A stretch of DNA of 64,000 bases from Ideonella sp. WA131b (lineage in GTDB: Bacteria; Pseudomonadota; Gammaproteobacteria; Burkholderiales; Burkholderiaceae_C), in the NCBI GenBank assembly GCA_023657425.1, contig JAGTJW010000001.1, positions 1,612,001-1,676,000 of the forward strand, in the 5' to 3' direction. The notes under the pieces are model-generated. The model saw nothing but the letters and a program-made list of their open reading frames with translations, ran no database searches and was not told the origin of the DNA. Shown here one piece after another: positions 25,837 through 36,759 of this stretch; position 1 is the stretch's first letter, and each line of letters opens with the position of its first letter. The position numbers and the translations under genes are program-made.

Positions 25837-25866
25837 AATGCATCGTAAGTCAAAGAACAATGCATT
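25837..25866. promoter_or_regulatory. candidate LysR operator (paired AATGCAT elements)
   Basis: AATGCAT at 25837-25843 and ATGCATT at 25860-25866 form an inverted pair in an AT-richer stretch between the divergent LysR and Bug genes. Each half is itself close to the palindrome ATGCAT. Position relative to the LysR start (27 bp upstream) fits an autoregulatory or activation site. Confidence 0.4.
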
Positions 25867-25949
25867 GGACGCACAGTCCGCCGCGGCCGACAGTTCGCCC
25901 CGAGGTCCCCATCCGCCGCCTCGGCGCCAACGACACCGGAGTGCCCGCC

Positions 25950-26936
25950 ATGAAGCTGCCCCGTTCCCTTCGCCGTCTGTTCGTGCTGACCGGCCTGCTG
26001 GCCGCCAGCGCCGCCGCCCTTGCCCAGGGTGTCTCCGCCAAGCCCGTGAACCTGATGGTTCCGTACCCGGCGGGCGGGCCCTCGGACGCCATCGCGCGCA
26101 TCCTCAACACGCCGCTGGGCCGTGAACTCGGCCAGCAGGTGCTGGTCGAGAACCTCGGCGGCGTGGCGGGTGCGCTCGGGGCGCAGAAGGTGCTGGCGGC
26201 GCCGGCCGACGGTCAGTACCTGTTCCAGGGTTCACCCAACGAGGTGATCCTCTCGCCGCTGGCCAACGCCGCGGTGCGTCTGAAGGCCGAGGACTTCCGC
26301 CTGGTGCACCCGGTGGCCGACGCCGTGATGGTGTTCGTCACGCGCAAGGACCTGGGCGTGAACAGCGTCGACGAGCTGATCGCGCTGGCGCGCCGTTCGG
26401 CCGACCGGCCACTGAGCTACGGCAGCGTCGGCATCGGCTCGCTCTACCACCTGATCCTCGAGCAGGCGCAGGCGCAGACCGGCATCAAGCTGGCGCACGT
26501 GCCCTACAAGGGCAACGCGCCGCTGCTGCAGGACATCGCCGGTGGCCAGGTGGACTTCGCCGTGCTGGTGTACAGCGCCGGCATGGGCGCTCTGGCCGAG
26601 CAGGGCCGGCTCAAGGTGATCGGCCAGCTCGGCGCGCAGCGCTCGGAGCTGCTGAAGAACGTGGCCACGGCCGGCGAGGGCCGCGAGCTGAAGAACTTCG
26701 CGTTCAAGATCTGGACCGGCTTCATGGTGCCGCGCAACACGCCCGAGCCCGTGGTGCAACGCCTGCACGCGGCCATCGGCAAGACGCTGCAGGACCCGGC
26801 GGTGCGCGCGCAACTGGCGGCGCAGACGCAGCTGGCCTCGGCGCCCATGAGCCTGGCCGAGTCGGCCGCGTTCTTCGAGGCCGAGACGGCGCGTTACCGC
26901 GCCATCGCGCGGCAGATCAATCTGCAGCCGCAGTGA
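25950..26936 (+). CDS. Bug family (tripartite tricarboxylate transporter-type) substrate-binding protein
   Basis: A 328-aa periplasmic binding protein of the Bug/TctC family, hugely expanded in Burkholderiales. Signal peptide MKLPRSLRRLF ... AAALAQ, then the family start KPVNLMVPYPAGGPSDAIAR, the loop AQKVLAAPADGQYLFQGS, and the HVPYKGNAPLLQDIAGGQVD segment near residue 180. No tctAB-type membrane genes are adjacent. Co-transcription with an amidohydrolase and an amino-acid oxidase suggests that it senses or binds an amino-acid-like or acyl-amino-acid substrate (inference). Confidence 0.92.
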   Translation: MKLPRSLRRLFVLTGLLAASAAALAQGVSAKPVNLMVPYPAGGPSDAIARILNTPLGRELGQQVLVENLGGVAGALGAQKVLAAPADGQYLFQGSPNEVILSPLANAAVRLKAEDFRLVHPVADAVMVFVTRKDLGVNSVDELIALARRSADRPLSYGSVGIGSLYHLILEQAQAQTGIKLAHVPYKGNAPLLQDIAGGQVDFAVLVYSAGMGALAEQGRLKVIGQLGAQRSELLKNVATAGEGRELKNFAFKIWTGFMVPRNTPEPVVQRLHAAIGKTLQDPAVRAQLAAQTQLASAPMSLAESAAFFEAETARYRAIARQINLQPQ

Positions 26937-26970
26937 ACGCCCGCGCACCACGCCGCCTTAGGGCCCCGCC

Positions 26971-28155
26971 ATGACCTACCTGCTGGACGCGCTGCACGCC
27001 CGCGTGGGCGAGTTCGTGGCGCTGCGCCGCGACATCCACCGCCACCCCGAACTGGCTTTCGAGGAGCACCGCACCGCGGCGCTGGTGGCCGACAAGCTTG
27101 AGGGCTGGGGCTACGCCGTCACGCGTGGCGTGGGCGGCACGGGCGTGGTGGGCACGCTCGTGCGGGGCAGCGGCCGCAGACGGCTGGGCCTGCGCGCCGA
27201 CATGGACGCGCTGCCCATCCAGGAGGCCACCGGCAAGCCCTGGGCCAGCGCGCACGCCGGCCTCATGCACGCCTGCGGCCACGACGGCCACACCGCCATG
27301 CTGCTGGCCGCCGCGCGCCGCCTGGCCGAGGACGGCGGTTTCGACGGCACGCTGCACCTCGTCTTCCAGCCGGCCGAGGAAGGCGGCGGCGGCGCGCTGC
27401 GCATGATGGCCGACGGCCTGTTCGAGCGCTGGCCCTGCGACGCCGTGTTCGCCATGCACAACATGCCCGGCGTGCCGCAGGGCCACCTGGTGCTGCGCGA
27501 GGGCGCGGCGATGGCCTCGTCGGACTACGCCACCATCACGCTGAGCGGCACCGGCGGCCACGGCGCCATGCCGCAGCACGCGGCCGATCCCATCGTGGCC
27601 GCGGCCAGCCTGGTGATGGCGCTGCAGACCGTGGTGTCGCGCAACGTCGACCCGCTGCAGGCCGCGGTGGTGACCGTGGGCGCGCTGCACGCGGGGCAGG
27701 CCAACAACGTGATCCCGGCCACGGCCACGCTGGAGCTGAGCGTGCGCGCGCTCGACCGCGACGTGCGCGCGCTGCTGGAGCAACGCATCCGCGCGCTGGC
27801 TGATGCGCAGGCCGCGAGCTTCGGCGTGCGCGCCGAGGTGGCCTGGCGGCCGGGCTACGCCGTGCTCGTGAACAGCGCCGCCGAGACGGCCTTCGCGCGC
27901 GGGGTGGCGCTGGAGCTGCTGGGTGCTGAGCGCGTGACGCCGCAGGGCCCGCCGCTGACCGGCAGCGAGGACTTCGCCTTCATGCTGGAGCGTGTGCCCG
28001 GCAGCTACCTGCTCATCGGCAACGGCGACGGCCCGGGCTCGTGCATGGTGCACAACCCCGGCTTCGACTTCAACGACGACAACATCGCCGTCGGCAGCGC
28101 CTTCTGGGTGCGGCTGGCCCAGCGCTTCCTCACCGCATCGGAACCCACGCCATGA
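26971..28155 (+). CDS. M20 family amidohydrolase (N-acyl amino acid / hippurate hydrolase type)
   Basis: A 394-aa binuclear metallopeptidase of the M20D group, which hydrolyses N-acylated amino acids. Visible: RRDIHRHPELAFEEHRT, the metal site RADMDALPIQE (near 75), MHACGHDGHTAMLL (near 98), the catalytic QPAEEGGGGA (near 132), HNMPGVPQG, and the C-terminal TGSEDFAFM. Its stop overlaps the ATG of the DadA-like gene, so deacylation and oxidation are probably consecutive steps. Confidence 0.9.
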   Translation: MTYLLDALHARVGEFVALRRDIHRHPELAFEEHRTAALVADKLEGWGYAVTRGVGGTGVVGTLVRGSGRRRLGLRADMDALPIQEATGKPWASAHAGLMHACGHDGHTAMLLAAARRLAEDGGFDGTLHLVFQPAEEGGGGALRMMADGLFERWPCDAVFAMHNMPGVPQGHLVLREGAAMASSDYATITLSGTGGHGAMPQHAADPIVAAASLVMALQTVVSRNVDPLQAAVVTVGALHAGQANNVIPATATLELSVRALDRDVRALLEQRIRALADAQAASFGVRAEVAWRPGYAVLVNSAAETAFARGVALELLGAERVTPQGPPLTGSEDFAFMLERVPGSYLLIGNGDGPGSCMVHNPGFDFNDDNIAVGSAFWVRLAQRFLTASEPTP

Positions 28156-29483
28156 ACGTGATCGTGCTCGGCGCCGGCCTGCTCGGCGTCACCTCCGCCT
28201 ACTACCTGCGCCAGCTCGGCCACGACGTGACCGTGGTCGACCGCCAGGCCACGCCCGCGGCCGAGACCAGCTTCGCCAACGGCGGCCAGATCTCGGTGAG
28301 CCATGCCGAGCCCTGGGCCAACCCGGGCGCGCCGCTGAAACTGCTGAAGTGGCTGGGGCGCGAGGACGCGCCGCTGCTGTTCCGCCTGCGCGCCGACGCG
28401 CGCCAGTGGCTGTGGGGCCTGCAGTTCCTGCGCGAGTGCACGCCGGGCCGCACGCGCCACAACATCGAGCAGATCGTGCGCCTGGGCACCTACAGCCGCG
28501 CCGCGCTGCAGGCGCTGCGCGCCGAGCGCGGCCTGCAGTACGACCAGCGCACGCAAGGCATCCTGCACTTCTACACGAGCCAGAAGGAGTTCGACGCCGC
28601 CGAGGCGCCTGCGGCGCAGCTGCGCGCACTCGGCTGCGAGCGCCGCGTGATCAGCGCCGACGAGGCCGTGGCGCTGGAGCCCGCGCTGCGCCACATCCGC
28701 CCGCAGCTGGCCGGCGCCACCTACACGGCCGAAGACGAGAGCGGCGACGCCAACCGCTTTGCGCGCGAGCTGGTGCAGCGCTGCGTGGACGACGGCGTGC
28801 AGTTCCGCATGAGCCACACGGTGACGGCGCTGCGCACGGCCGGCGGCGCCATCGACCATGTGGAGGCCACCGACAACGAAGGCCGCTTCCAGCGCCTGCG
28901 CGCCGACGCCTACGTGCTGGCCATGGGCAGCCTGAGCCCCCTGCTGGCGGCGCCGCTGGGCATCCGGCTGCCGATCTACCCGGCCAAGGGCTACTCGGTC
29001 ACGATGCCGGTGAAGGACGCCGCCATGGCGCACCAGGTGTCGCTCACCGACGACGAGTACAAGCTCGTGTTCTCGAGGCTCACGACGCCGGCCACGGCGT
29101 CATCGCCCGCGGGCGACCGCCTGCGCATCGCCGGCACGGCCGAGCTCAACGGCTACGACCGCGACTTGAACCGCGTGCGCTGCGAGGCCATCGTCCGGCG
29201 CGTGGAGCAGCTGTTCCCGGGCGCGGGCGATGCCGAGCAGGCGCAGTTCTGGACCGGCCTGCGCCCGGCCACGCCGAGCAACCTGCCCATCATCGGTTGC
29301 TCGAAGCTGCCCAACCTCTTCCTCAACACCGGCCACGGCACCCTGGGCTGGACGCACGCCTGCGGCTCGGGCAAGAGCATCGCGCGCATCGTCAGCGGGC
29401 TCGTGCCCGAGGTGGACTTCGCGTTCACGGGCGAACGCCCGCCGCGGCGGCCGATGGTTCAGGGCGCGATGCGGCCGACCTGA
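28152..29483 (+). CDS. DadA-like D-amino acid dehydrogenase (FAD)
   Basis: A 443-aa FAD-dependent oxidoreductase of the DAO superfamily. The dinucleotide-binding GAGLLGVTSAYYLRQLGHDV starts at residue 7, then ETSFANGGQISVSHAEPWAN near residue 37, which is characteristic of DadA, and a C-terminal GTLGWTHACGSGKSIA. DadA enzymes deaminate D-amino acids to 2-oxo acids and feed electrons to quinones. Coupled by ATGA to the M20 hydrolase. Its last 25 bp overlap the convergent HipA-like gene. Specificity is not readable; dadA itself may lie elsewhere. Confidence 0.88.
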   Translation: MNVIVLGAGLLGVTSAYYLRQLGHDVTVVDRQATPAAETSFANGGQISVSHAEPWANPGAPLKLLKWLGREDAPLLFRLRADARQWLWGLQFLRECTPGRTRHNIEQIVRLGTYSRAALQALRAERGLQYDQRTQGILHFYTSQKEFDAAEAPAAQLRALGCERRVISADEAVALEPALRHIRPQLAGATYTAEDESGDANRFARELVQRCVDDGVQFRMSHTVTALRTAGGAIDHVEATDNEGRFQRLRADAYVLAMGSLSPLLAAPLGIRLPIYPAKGYSVTMPVKDAAMAHQVSLTDDEYKLVFSRLTTPATASSPAGDRLRIAGTAELNGYDRDLNRVRCEAIVRRVEQLFPGAGDAEQAQFWTGLRPATPSNLPIIGCSKLPNLFLNTGHGTLGWTHACGSGKSIARIVSGLVPEVDFAFTGERPPRRPMVQGAMRPT

Positions 29484-30823
29484 GCCTCGGCCTCGGCCAG
29501 GCGCCCGGCCAGCGCCGCCAGGGCCGGGGCAAAGGCCGCCGACAGCGAGCCGGCACGCGCCGCGGCGTGCAGCCGTGCGAGCCACTCCTGCGCCAGCGCC
29601 AGCGCCGGGTGCCAGGTGGCCAGCGGCACGCTGGCGGGCAGCTGCAGCGGCGGCAGCGTGTCGCGCAGCGCGCCCGCGGCCGTGGGGGCCAGGGCCATCG
29701 GCAGCATGTCGTAGGCCGGCGCCAGGGTGCAGGGCTGGCCCGCTGTGCTGAAGAAGCTCAGGTTGCCCATGTGCATGTCGGTGTTGGCGATGAGCACGCC
29801 GAAGGCGTACAGGCGCTCCACGGCCGGCAGCGCTTCGGGCGTCGCCAGGCGCTGCCGCACGAGCGCCTGCACGGCCACGGGCCAGGGGGCGCTGCGGTCG
29901 CCGACGAACTCGTCGTCGAGGCTGCCCAGCGAGTGCAGCGCGCGGCGGCCCAGGGCGCCGACGCGGTCGAAGCGATCGAGCTGCAGGAAGCGCTGGCCGG
30001 CGTGATCCAGCAGCTCGGAGCGGGCCGCGGCCAGGCCACCTTCGTGCAGCACCTGCAGCGTCAGGTGCTCGGCCAGCAGCAGGTCGCGCCAGCGCGTGGT
30101 GAGCGCGTTGGCTTCGGGCAGGCTGAACTTCACGAGCACGTGCGCCGGGCCGTGGGCCGTCTCGACGAAGGCGGTGAACTTGGGCTGCTCGCCGCCGGCC
30201 GATGAGCCCGGCACGTCGCCCGCCAGCGCCTGCGCCGCGCGCTGCGCGAACACGGCGCCGCGCTGCCGGCTGGGCACGGCCTGCGGCGGCGGCAGCGCCA
30301 GGAACTGCTCGCGCGCCGCGTCGCCCACCAGCAGGTTGCCCACCGCGTCGTGCCCCTGCGTGGCCAGCGCGCGCAGCACCTGGCGGTCGGACCAGGCGGC
30401 CACGTCGGCCGGCAGCCCCAAGGCCGCGGCATGCCGCTGCGCGAAGGCGCGGCCCAGGAAGCCCTGCGGCCGCAGGTCGGCCAGCCACCAGGGCAGGCCG
30501 TCGCTCGGGCGCACCGAGCCGTCGGCAGCTGCCACCGCGAAGCCGGCCGGGCGCAGCGGCAACAGCTCGCCCAGCGCATGCAGGCGGCCGGCTTCGCAGA
30601 CGCGGCGCAGGGGCAGCCTCGGCAGCTCAGGCCATGAATCGCGCAGTGAATAGAAAGAAGAGCGCCCGCTGCCCAGCCGCAGCAGCTCGTTGCCCAGCGC
30701 TGCCAGCGCCCGCGAGACGGTGGGCTGGCTCAGCCCCAGCTGCTGCTGCAGCGCACGGCTGCTCTGCGGGCCGCGGCCCAGCAGCTGGCGGATGGCGGCT
30801 TCGTGGGCAGACGCTGACAGCAT
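29459..30823 (-). CDS. HipA-like Ser/Thr kinase fused to N-terminal HTH (YjjJ type)
   Basis: A 454-aa HipA-family protein with its own winged-helix DNA-binding domain (residues about 5-60, SSRALQQQLGLSQPTVSRAL), the architecture of E. coli YjjJ. Kinase landmarks: GSSAGGEQPKFTAFV near residue 206, a VLVKFS lysine strand, the catalytic NTDMHMGNLSF near residue 344 and YDMLPM after it. No separate HipB antitoxin gene is present, so the fused HTH may do the repressing. An inverted repeat covers the start codon. Toxicity is a family property that I cannot confirm here. Confidence 0.85.
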   Translation of the reverse strand: MLSASAHEAAIRQLLGRGPQSSRALQQQLGLSQPTVSRALAALGNELLRLGSGRSSFYSLRDSWPELPRLPLRRVCEAGRLHALGELLPLRPAGFAVAAADGSVRPSDGLPWWLADLRPQGFLGRAFAQRHAAALGLPADVAAWSDRQVLRALATQGHDAVGNLLVGDAAREQFLALPPPQAVPSRQRGAVFAQRAAQALAGDVPGSSAGGEQPKFTAFVETAHGPAHVLVKFSLPEANALTTRWRDLLLAEHLTLQVLHEGGLAAARSELLDHAGQRFLQLDRFDRVGALGRRALHSLGSLDDEFVGDRSAPWPVAVQALVRQRLATPEALPAVERLYAFGVLIANTDMHMGNLSFFSTAGQPCTLAPAYDMLPMALAPTAAGALRDTLPPLQLPASVPLATWHPALALAQEWLARLHAAARAGSLSAAFAPALAALAGRLAEAEAQVGRIAP

Positions 30824-30843
30824 TCATGAATTAAAGCATGAAT
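30822..30843. promoter_or_regulatory. inverted repeat over the start of the HipA-like gene
   Basis: ATTCATG (30822-30828) and CATGAAT (30837-30843) form a perfect 7-bp inverted repeat with an AATTAAAG spacer, overlapping the start codon. It lies in an AT-rich patch between divergent genes and is a plausible operator for the fused HTH domain. Confidence 0.45.
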
Positions 30844-30958
30844 AGATAATCGGGATCTGCCCCGTCCGTTGCCCGGCCCTGGAAGGGGTCGGTGCCGCAG
30901 CGCCCGATCAGCCCGCCCGGCTGCCCGCGCGACGGCCGCCCCGCCGACAATGCCGCCC

Positions 30959-32170
30959 ATGAAAGCCATCCGCCTGCACGAGGGCCGCGAGCGCAGCCTG
31001 CTCAAACGCCACCCCTGGGTGTTCGACGGCGCCGTGGCGCGCGGCCGTGCCGACCCCGGCGAGACGGTGCGCGTGGAAGCCGCCGACGGCCGCTTCCTGG
31101 CCTGGGGCGCGTACAGCCCCGCCAGCCGCATCCGTGTGCGCTGCTGGAGCTTCGACGAGGCCGAGCGCGTCGATGCCAGCCTGTTCGCCCGCCGCATCCA
31201 GCGTGCCGTGGCGCTGCGCCAGCGCCTGGCCGTGCCGAGCACCGGTGTGCGCCTGGTGCACGGCGAGGCCGACGGCCTGCCGGGCCTGGTGGTGGACCGC
31301 TACGGTGACGACCTGCTCGTGGCCCAGTTCGGCTGCGCGGGCGTGGAGCGCTGGAAGGCCGCCATCGCCGACGCGCTGCTGCAGGCCACCGGCTGCACGC
31401 GCCTCTACGAGCGCAGCGACGCCAGCGTGCGCGAGCTCGAAGGCCTGCCGCCGCTGACCGGCTGGCTGCGGGGCGGCGACATCCGGGGCGGCGACACCAC
31501 CACCACCATCACCGAGCACGCCTGGCGCCTGACGCTGGACGTGGCCGAGGGCCACAAGACCGGCTTCTACCTCGACCAGCGCGACAACCGCGGCCTGCTC
31601 GCGCGCTGGGTGCGCCACTTTGGCCTGGGCCGCGTGCTCAACACCTACTGCTACACCGGCGGCTTCAGCGTGGCGGCGCTGGCCGGCGGCGCGCGCGAGG
31701 TGGTGAGCGTGGACAGCTCGGGCCCGGCGCTGGCGCGCGTGCAGCAGCACGTGGCGATGAATGCCCAAGGCGGCGATGGCGACGCGGCCGCCAGCCGCGT
31801 GGTGGAGGCCGATGTGCCGGCCTTCCTGAAGCAGGCCCTGCGCGAGGGCGAGCGCTACGACGCCATCGTGCTGGACCCACCCAAGTTTGCGCCCACCGCC
31901 GCGCACGCCGAGCGCGCGGCGCGGGCCTACAAGCACATCAACCTGCTGGCCTTGCAGCTGCTGGCGCCCGGCGGCCTCTTGCTCACCTTCAGCTGCAGCG
32001 GCGGCGTGAGCGCCGATCTGTTCCACAAGATCGTGGCCGGCGCGGCGCTCGATGCGGGTGTGGACGGCGCCATCCTGCAGCGCCTGGAAGGCGCGCCCGA
32101 CCACCCGACGACGATGACCTTCCCCGAGGGCGAGTACCTCAAGGGCCTGGCGGTGCTGAAGCAGGCGTGA
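30959..32170 (+). CDS. rlmI: RlmI-like 23S rRNA m5C methyltransferase
   Basis: A 403-aa class I methyltransferase of the RlmI/YccW family, whose E. coli member makes m5C1962 in 23S rRNA. An N-terminal PUA domain (KAIRLHEGRERSLLKRHPWV ... ETVRVEAADG) precedes an EEHD-like middle domain and a Rossmann domain with HKTGFYLDQRDNR (near 199), NTYCYTGGFSVAALAGGA (near 228) and LDPPKFAP (near 304). The ATG at 30959 opens the PUA domain. Specificity is assigned by family only. Confidence 0.88.
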   Translation: MKAIRLHEGRERSLLKRHPWVFDGAVARGRADPGETVRVEAADGRFLAWGAYSPASRIRVRCWSFDEAERVDASLFARRIQRAVALRQRLAVPSTGVRLVHGEADGLPGLVVDRYGDDLLVAQFGCAGVERWKAAIADALLQATGCTRLYERSDASVRELEGLPPLTGWLRGGDIRGGDTTTTITEHAWRLTLDVAEGHKTGFYLDQRDNRGLLARWVRHFGLGRVLNTYCYTGGFSVAALAGGAREVVSVDSSGPALARVQQHVAMNAQGGDGDAAASRVVEADVPAFLKQALREGERYDAIVLDPPKFAPTAAHAERAARAYKHINLLALQLLAPGGLLLTFSCSGGVSADLFHKIVAGAALDAGVDGAILQRLEGAPDHPTTMTFPEGEYLKGLAVLKQA

Positions 32171-32317
32171 TCGCCGACGGCGCATCGGCCCCGAGCCGCG
32201 CACGCAATCTACGACTCGTGCGCGTACAGGCCCAGCTCGGTGCGGCCCACGCAGAGGGCGATCACGTCGTCCTGCTCGGGGCGGAAGAAGCGCACCGCGA
32301 TGTCGGCGTCGCGGCGC

Positions 32318-33493
32318 TCAGGCGCGCAGCAAGGTGGCCAGCTCGCGGCGTGGCGTGGGGCCGGCGGGCGTGGTGGCGTAGCCCACGCGGGCCAGCATCT
32401 GCACGGCGCCCTGGGCCGGGTCCACGCCCAGCGCGCGGTGCACGGCGGCGTAAGGGCCGCGCATGGCCTCGAACTCCTGCAGCGCCTGCGACACCGGGTG
32501 CAGGTCCACCCCCGCGGCGGTGGCCTGCAGGTGCTGGCGCACGTAGGCGCGGCCGGCCTCCACCTGCTGCGCACGCGTGTGCCCGGGGCTGGCCAGCCAC
32601 AGGAAGCCGCTGCCGGTTTCGAAGGGCTGCCAGCGGTCCATCACGCGCTCCAGACTCTTCTGGCCGCGCTGCGGCACCTCCATCGGGTCGAACAGGCCGG
32701 TGGCGTGCAGCACGCGGATCATGGGGCTGACCAGGCTGATGCCGTCGCGGTGGGTGGCGATGGCGTCGGGGCCGATGCGCATGAGCCGTGCCGACTCCAG
32801 CCAGGTGGCCGGCGTCGTGCACTCGATCTCGTAGGCCTCCCGCGTGAGGCGGCGCAGTCCCGCCACGGCGTCTGCTGCCGTCACCGTGCCGGCCTGCAGG
32901 CCGTGACGGCGGGCGGTCTCGATCCAGGCGGCCACCAGCGCATCGGGCAGGGGGCGGCCATCGGCGTAGGCCGTCTTGGCCGTGTGGCGGCGGGTGATGG
33001 TGGCGAACAGCGGGTCGCGCGCGGCCGAGCTGGCATCGCCCACCGTGAGCGTGGCCACCACGGTGCCCGCGGGCAGGGTGCGCGGCGCCGGGGCGCCCTG
33101 CGGGAACAGCGCCACGCTCACCGCATGGCCGCGCTCGGCCGCGGCGATGACGGCCAGCTCGATGAAGGCGCCGCAGCCGATGAGGATCTGGCGGCCGTGG
33201 GGGTCGGTCTCGGGCAGCAGCCGCTCGCCGTCGCACAGCAGGTGGATGCGGCCGGGCTCGCGCAGGTCGGCCACCCAGGGCTGGCGGTTGTGCGGGTTGG
33301 GCGCCAGCAGCGCGTGCGCCAGCATGTGGCGGCGCAGCTCGGTTTCGGTGTTGGCCGTGCGCCAGGGCTGCAGCGCGGCATCGGGCAGGCCGCCGGCACA
33401 GCCGGCGGTGCCCAGGCCGGTGGCGAACACGGCGCCGCCGCCGAGCAGACGGATGAAGTTGCGGCGGGTGGGGGCGGGGGTGGTGGTGTTCAT
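32318..33493 (-). CDS. Acg-like FMN-binding nitroreductase-fold protein with Tat signal
   Basis: A 391-aa protein with a twin-arginine leader (TRRNFIRLLGGGAVFATGLG, residues about 9-28), predicted to be exported folded. The rest resembles the Acg family of FMN-binding oxidoreductases: APNPHNRQPW near residue 64 is the nitroreductase flavin loop, and TRRHTAKTAYADG near 168 is the second family block. A cysteine follows the leader (TAGC), so lipidation is conceivable but the lipobox is poor. The 147 bp after its stop contain an open frame of about 36 codons that may be an old extension or remnant. Confidence 0.78.
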   Translation of the reverse strand: MNTTTPAPTRRNFIRLLGGGAVFATGLGTAGCAGGLPDAALQPWRTANTETELRRHMLAHALLAPNPHNRQPWVADLREPGRIHLLCDGERLLPETDPHGRQILIGCGAFIELAVIAAAERGHAVSVALFPQGAPAPRTLPAGTVVATLTVGDASSAARDPLFATITRRHTAKTAYADGRPLPDALVAAWIETARRHGLQAGTVTAADAVAGLRRLTREAYEIECTTPATWLESARLMRIGPDAIATHRDGISLVSPMIRVLHATGLFDPMEVPQRGQKSLERVMDRWQPFETGSGFLWLASPGHTRAQQVEAGRAYVRQHLQATAAGVDLHPVSQALQEFEAMRGPYAAVHRALGVDPAQGAVQMLARVGYATTPAGPTPRRELATLLRA

Positions 33494-33624
33494 GGCGGTG
33501 CGGCCGAAGCGGAGGGTGCCGCCATGCTCGGGCGTTCGGCGCGCGGCCACCAGACGCGCGCGGGCATGCCAGCTATGCACGTTTGCATGGCGCTGCAGCG
33601 CGGGCCCGGCGGCCCCGCGAAACT

Positions 33625-34098
33625 TCAGCGCCCGGGCGCCGGGAGCTTGAGCCGCGGCTCGAACTTGGCCCGCTTCACAGCGAAGTAGGCCCTCACGTTG
33701 CGCACGTTGGCGTCCTGCGTGAACAGGCGCTGCGCCAGTGCCTGGTAGCCCGGCATGTCGGCGCAGTGCACCACGAGCACGAAGTCGGGGCCGGGCGAGA
33801 CGCGCCAGAGCTGCTGCACCTCGTCATCCGCCGCGATGCGCAGCTCGAAGGCATCCAGGTGCTCGGCGCCCTGGCGGTCGAGCGTGATCTCCACCAGCGC
33901 CGTCAGGGCGTGGCCCAGGCGATCGGGGTTGAGCAGCGCCACGCGGCGCTCGATGAGCCCGGCCTCGACCAGCCGCCGCACCCGGCGCAGCGCCGTGGCG
34001 GGGCTGGTGTGGGCGGCGGCGGCCAGATCCTGGTTGGACAGCGAGGCGTCGGTCTGCAGCAGATCGAGCAGGCGGCGGTCGGTGGGGTCGAGATCCAT
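33625..34098 (-). CDS. Lrp/AsnC family transcriptional regulator
   Basis: A 157-aa Lrp-type regulator: N-terminal HTH ([20 protein letters not shown], then [18 protein letters not shown]) and a C-terminal RAM ligand-binding domain ([19 protein letters not shown] ... [11 protein letters not shown]). I start at MDLDPTD, as an extra ten upstream codons lack family similarity. Divergent from glmS across 151 bp; regulation of glmS by it would be a guess. Confidence 0.9.
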   Translation of the reverse strand: MDLDPTDRRLLDLLQTDASLSNQDLAAAAHTSPATALRRVRRLVEAGLIERRVALLNPDRLGHALTALVEITLDRQGAEHLDAFELRIAADDEVQQLWRVSPGPDFVLVVHCADMPGYQALAQRLFTQDANVRNVRAYFAVKRAKFEPRLKLPAPGR

Positions 34099-34249
34099 GC
34101 GACAAGAATTCCACAGAGTGACCATCAATGCAACAAAACGTCATCACACCCAGGAGGTGGAATCAGAAGCCGAAAAAGTTAGAAAAACGCAAACCAATTG
34201 CAGGCCCCTGTCCCTAGCATCGCCGCTTTACGAAACGGAGAGGTGCTCC

Positions 34250-36118
<1,869 letters not shown>

Positions 36119-36338
36119 GGGGCGCTCCGAGATTCAAGTTGTTGTTCCGATCAAAAACTGGCCGTAAATCGAACATTAAAGCCGTAAACACAACAATGGA
36201 GTCGAAAACCGCGTAGGGGCCTGAACTGCTGTCTGTGGCAACGACGGCGCTACGGGCGTCCGTTCAAGACTGTCTGCTGCCGTTCGGGTTTGGCAGGTGA
36301 ATGTCTGCAACCACCCTATCCGGCCATTCGATCTCCGG
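36119..36338. other. AT-richer intergenic stretch after glmS
   Basis: About 220 bp with noticeably more A and T than its surroundings. No reading frame with family similarity and no clear rho-independent terminator are visible; it may hold the glmS transcript end. Confidence 0.4.
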
Positions 36339-36613
36339 CTAGGAGCGTGGGCGGCAGAAAACCAGCCCCGCGCCGGGGCGGCCAAAGCCACTGGCGTAGG
36401 CGCGTCGCGCAGCGCGGGCTTGACGCCCGCGCCAGCGGCGCAACACCCGCCAGCGGCTTTGGCCGCCCCGGCCCCTCGGGTTGGGCCGATTTCGGGGCCC
36501 ATGCGGCGTTGCCACGCTGGCCCGGGCGCACAGCCCGGGCTGCGCGCGGCGCCTGGCCTGGGCCCCGAAGTCGGCCCAACGCGGGGCTGGATTTCTGCCG
36601 CCCACGCTCCTAG
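36339..36613. repeat. 275-bp nested inverted-repeat element (MITE-like)
   Basis: The outer arms are 34 bp (36339-36372 and 36580-36613) with one mismatch, beginning CTAGGAGCGTGGGCGGC. Inside are two further hairpins: arms 36372-36396/36448-36472 (25 bp, one mismatch) and 36480-36501/36559-36580 (22 bp, one mismatch). The three stems together would form a cloverleaf-like cruciform or RNA. It has no transposase and no convincing coding frame. The 17-bp outer end recurs at 61605-61621, and a 12-bp part of it recurs inverted at 51787. Confidence 0.85.
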
Positions 36614-36759
36614 ACGGATGACCGCAGTTCCCAAGAACCCGCCGGACGCCGCAGCGAAGGATGGGGTACCGAAGGAAGCAGATCCGAAGGCATGCGCGCT
36701 GAGCTACGGAGGGGCAGCTCTGTCGACGCCGCGGGCAGACAGGTTGCCACAATGCACTG

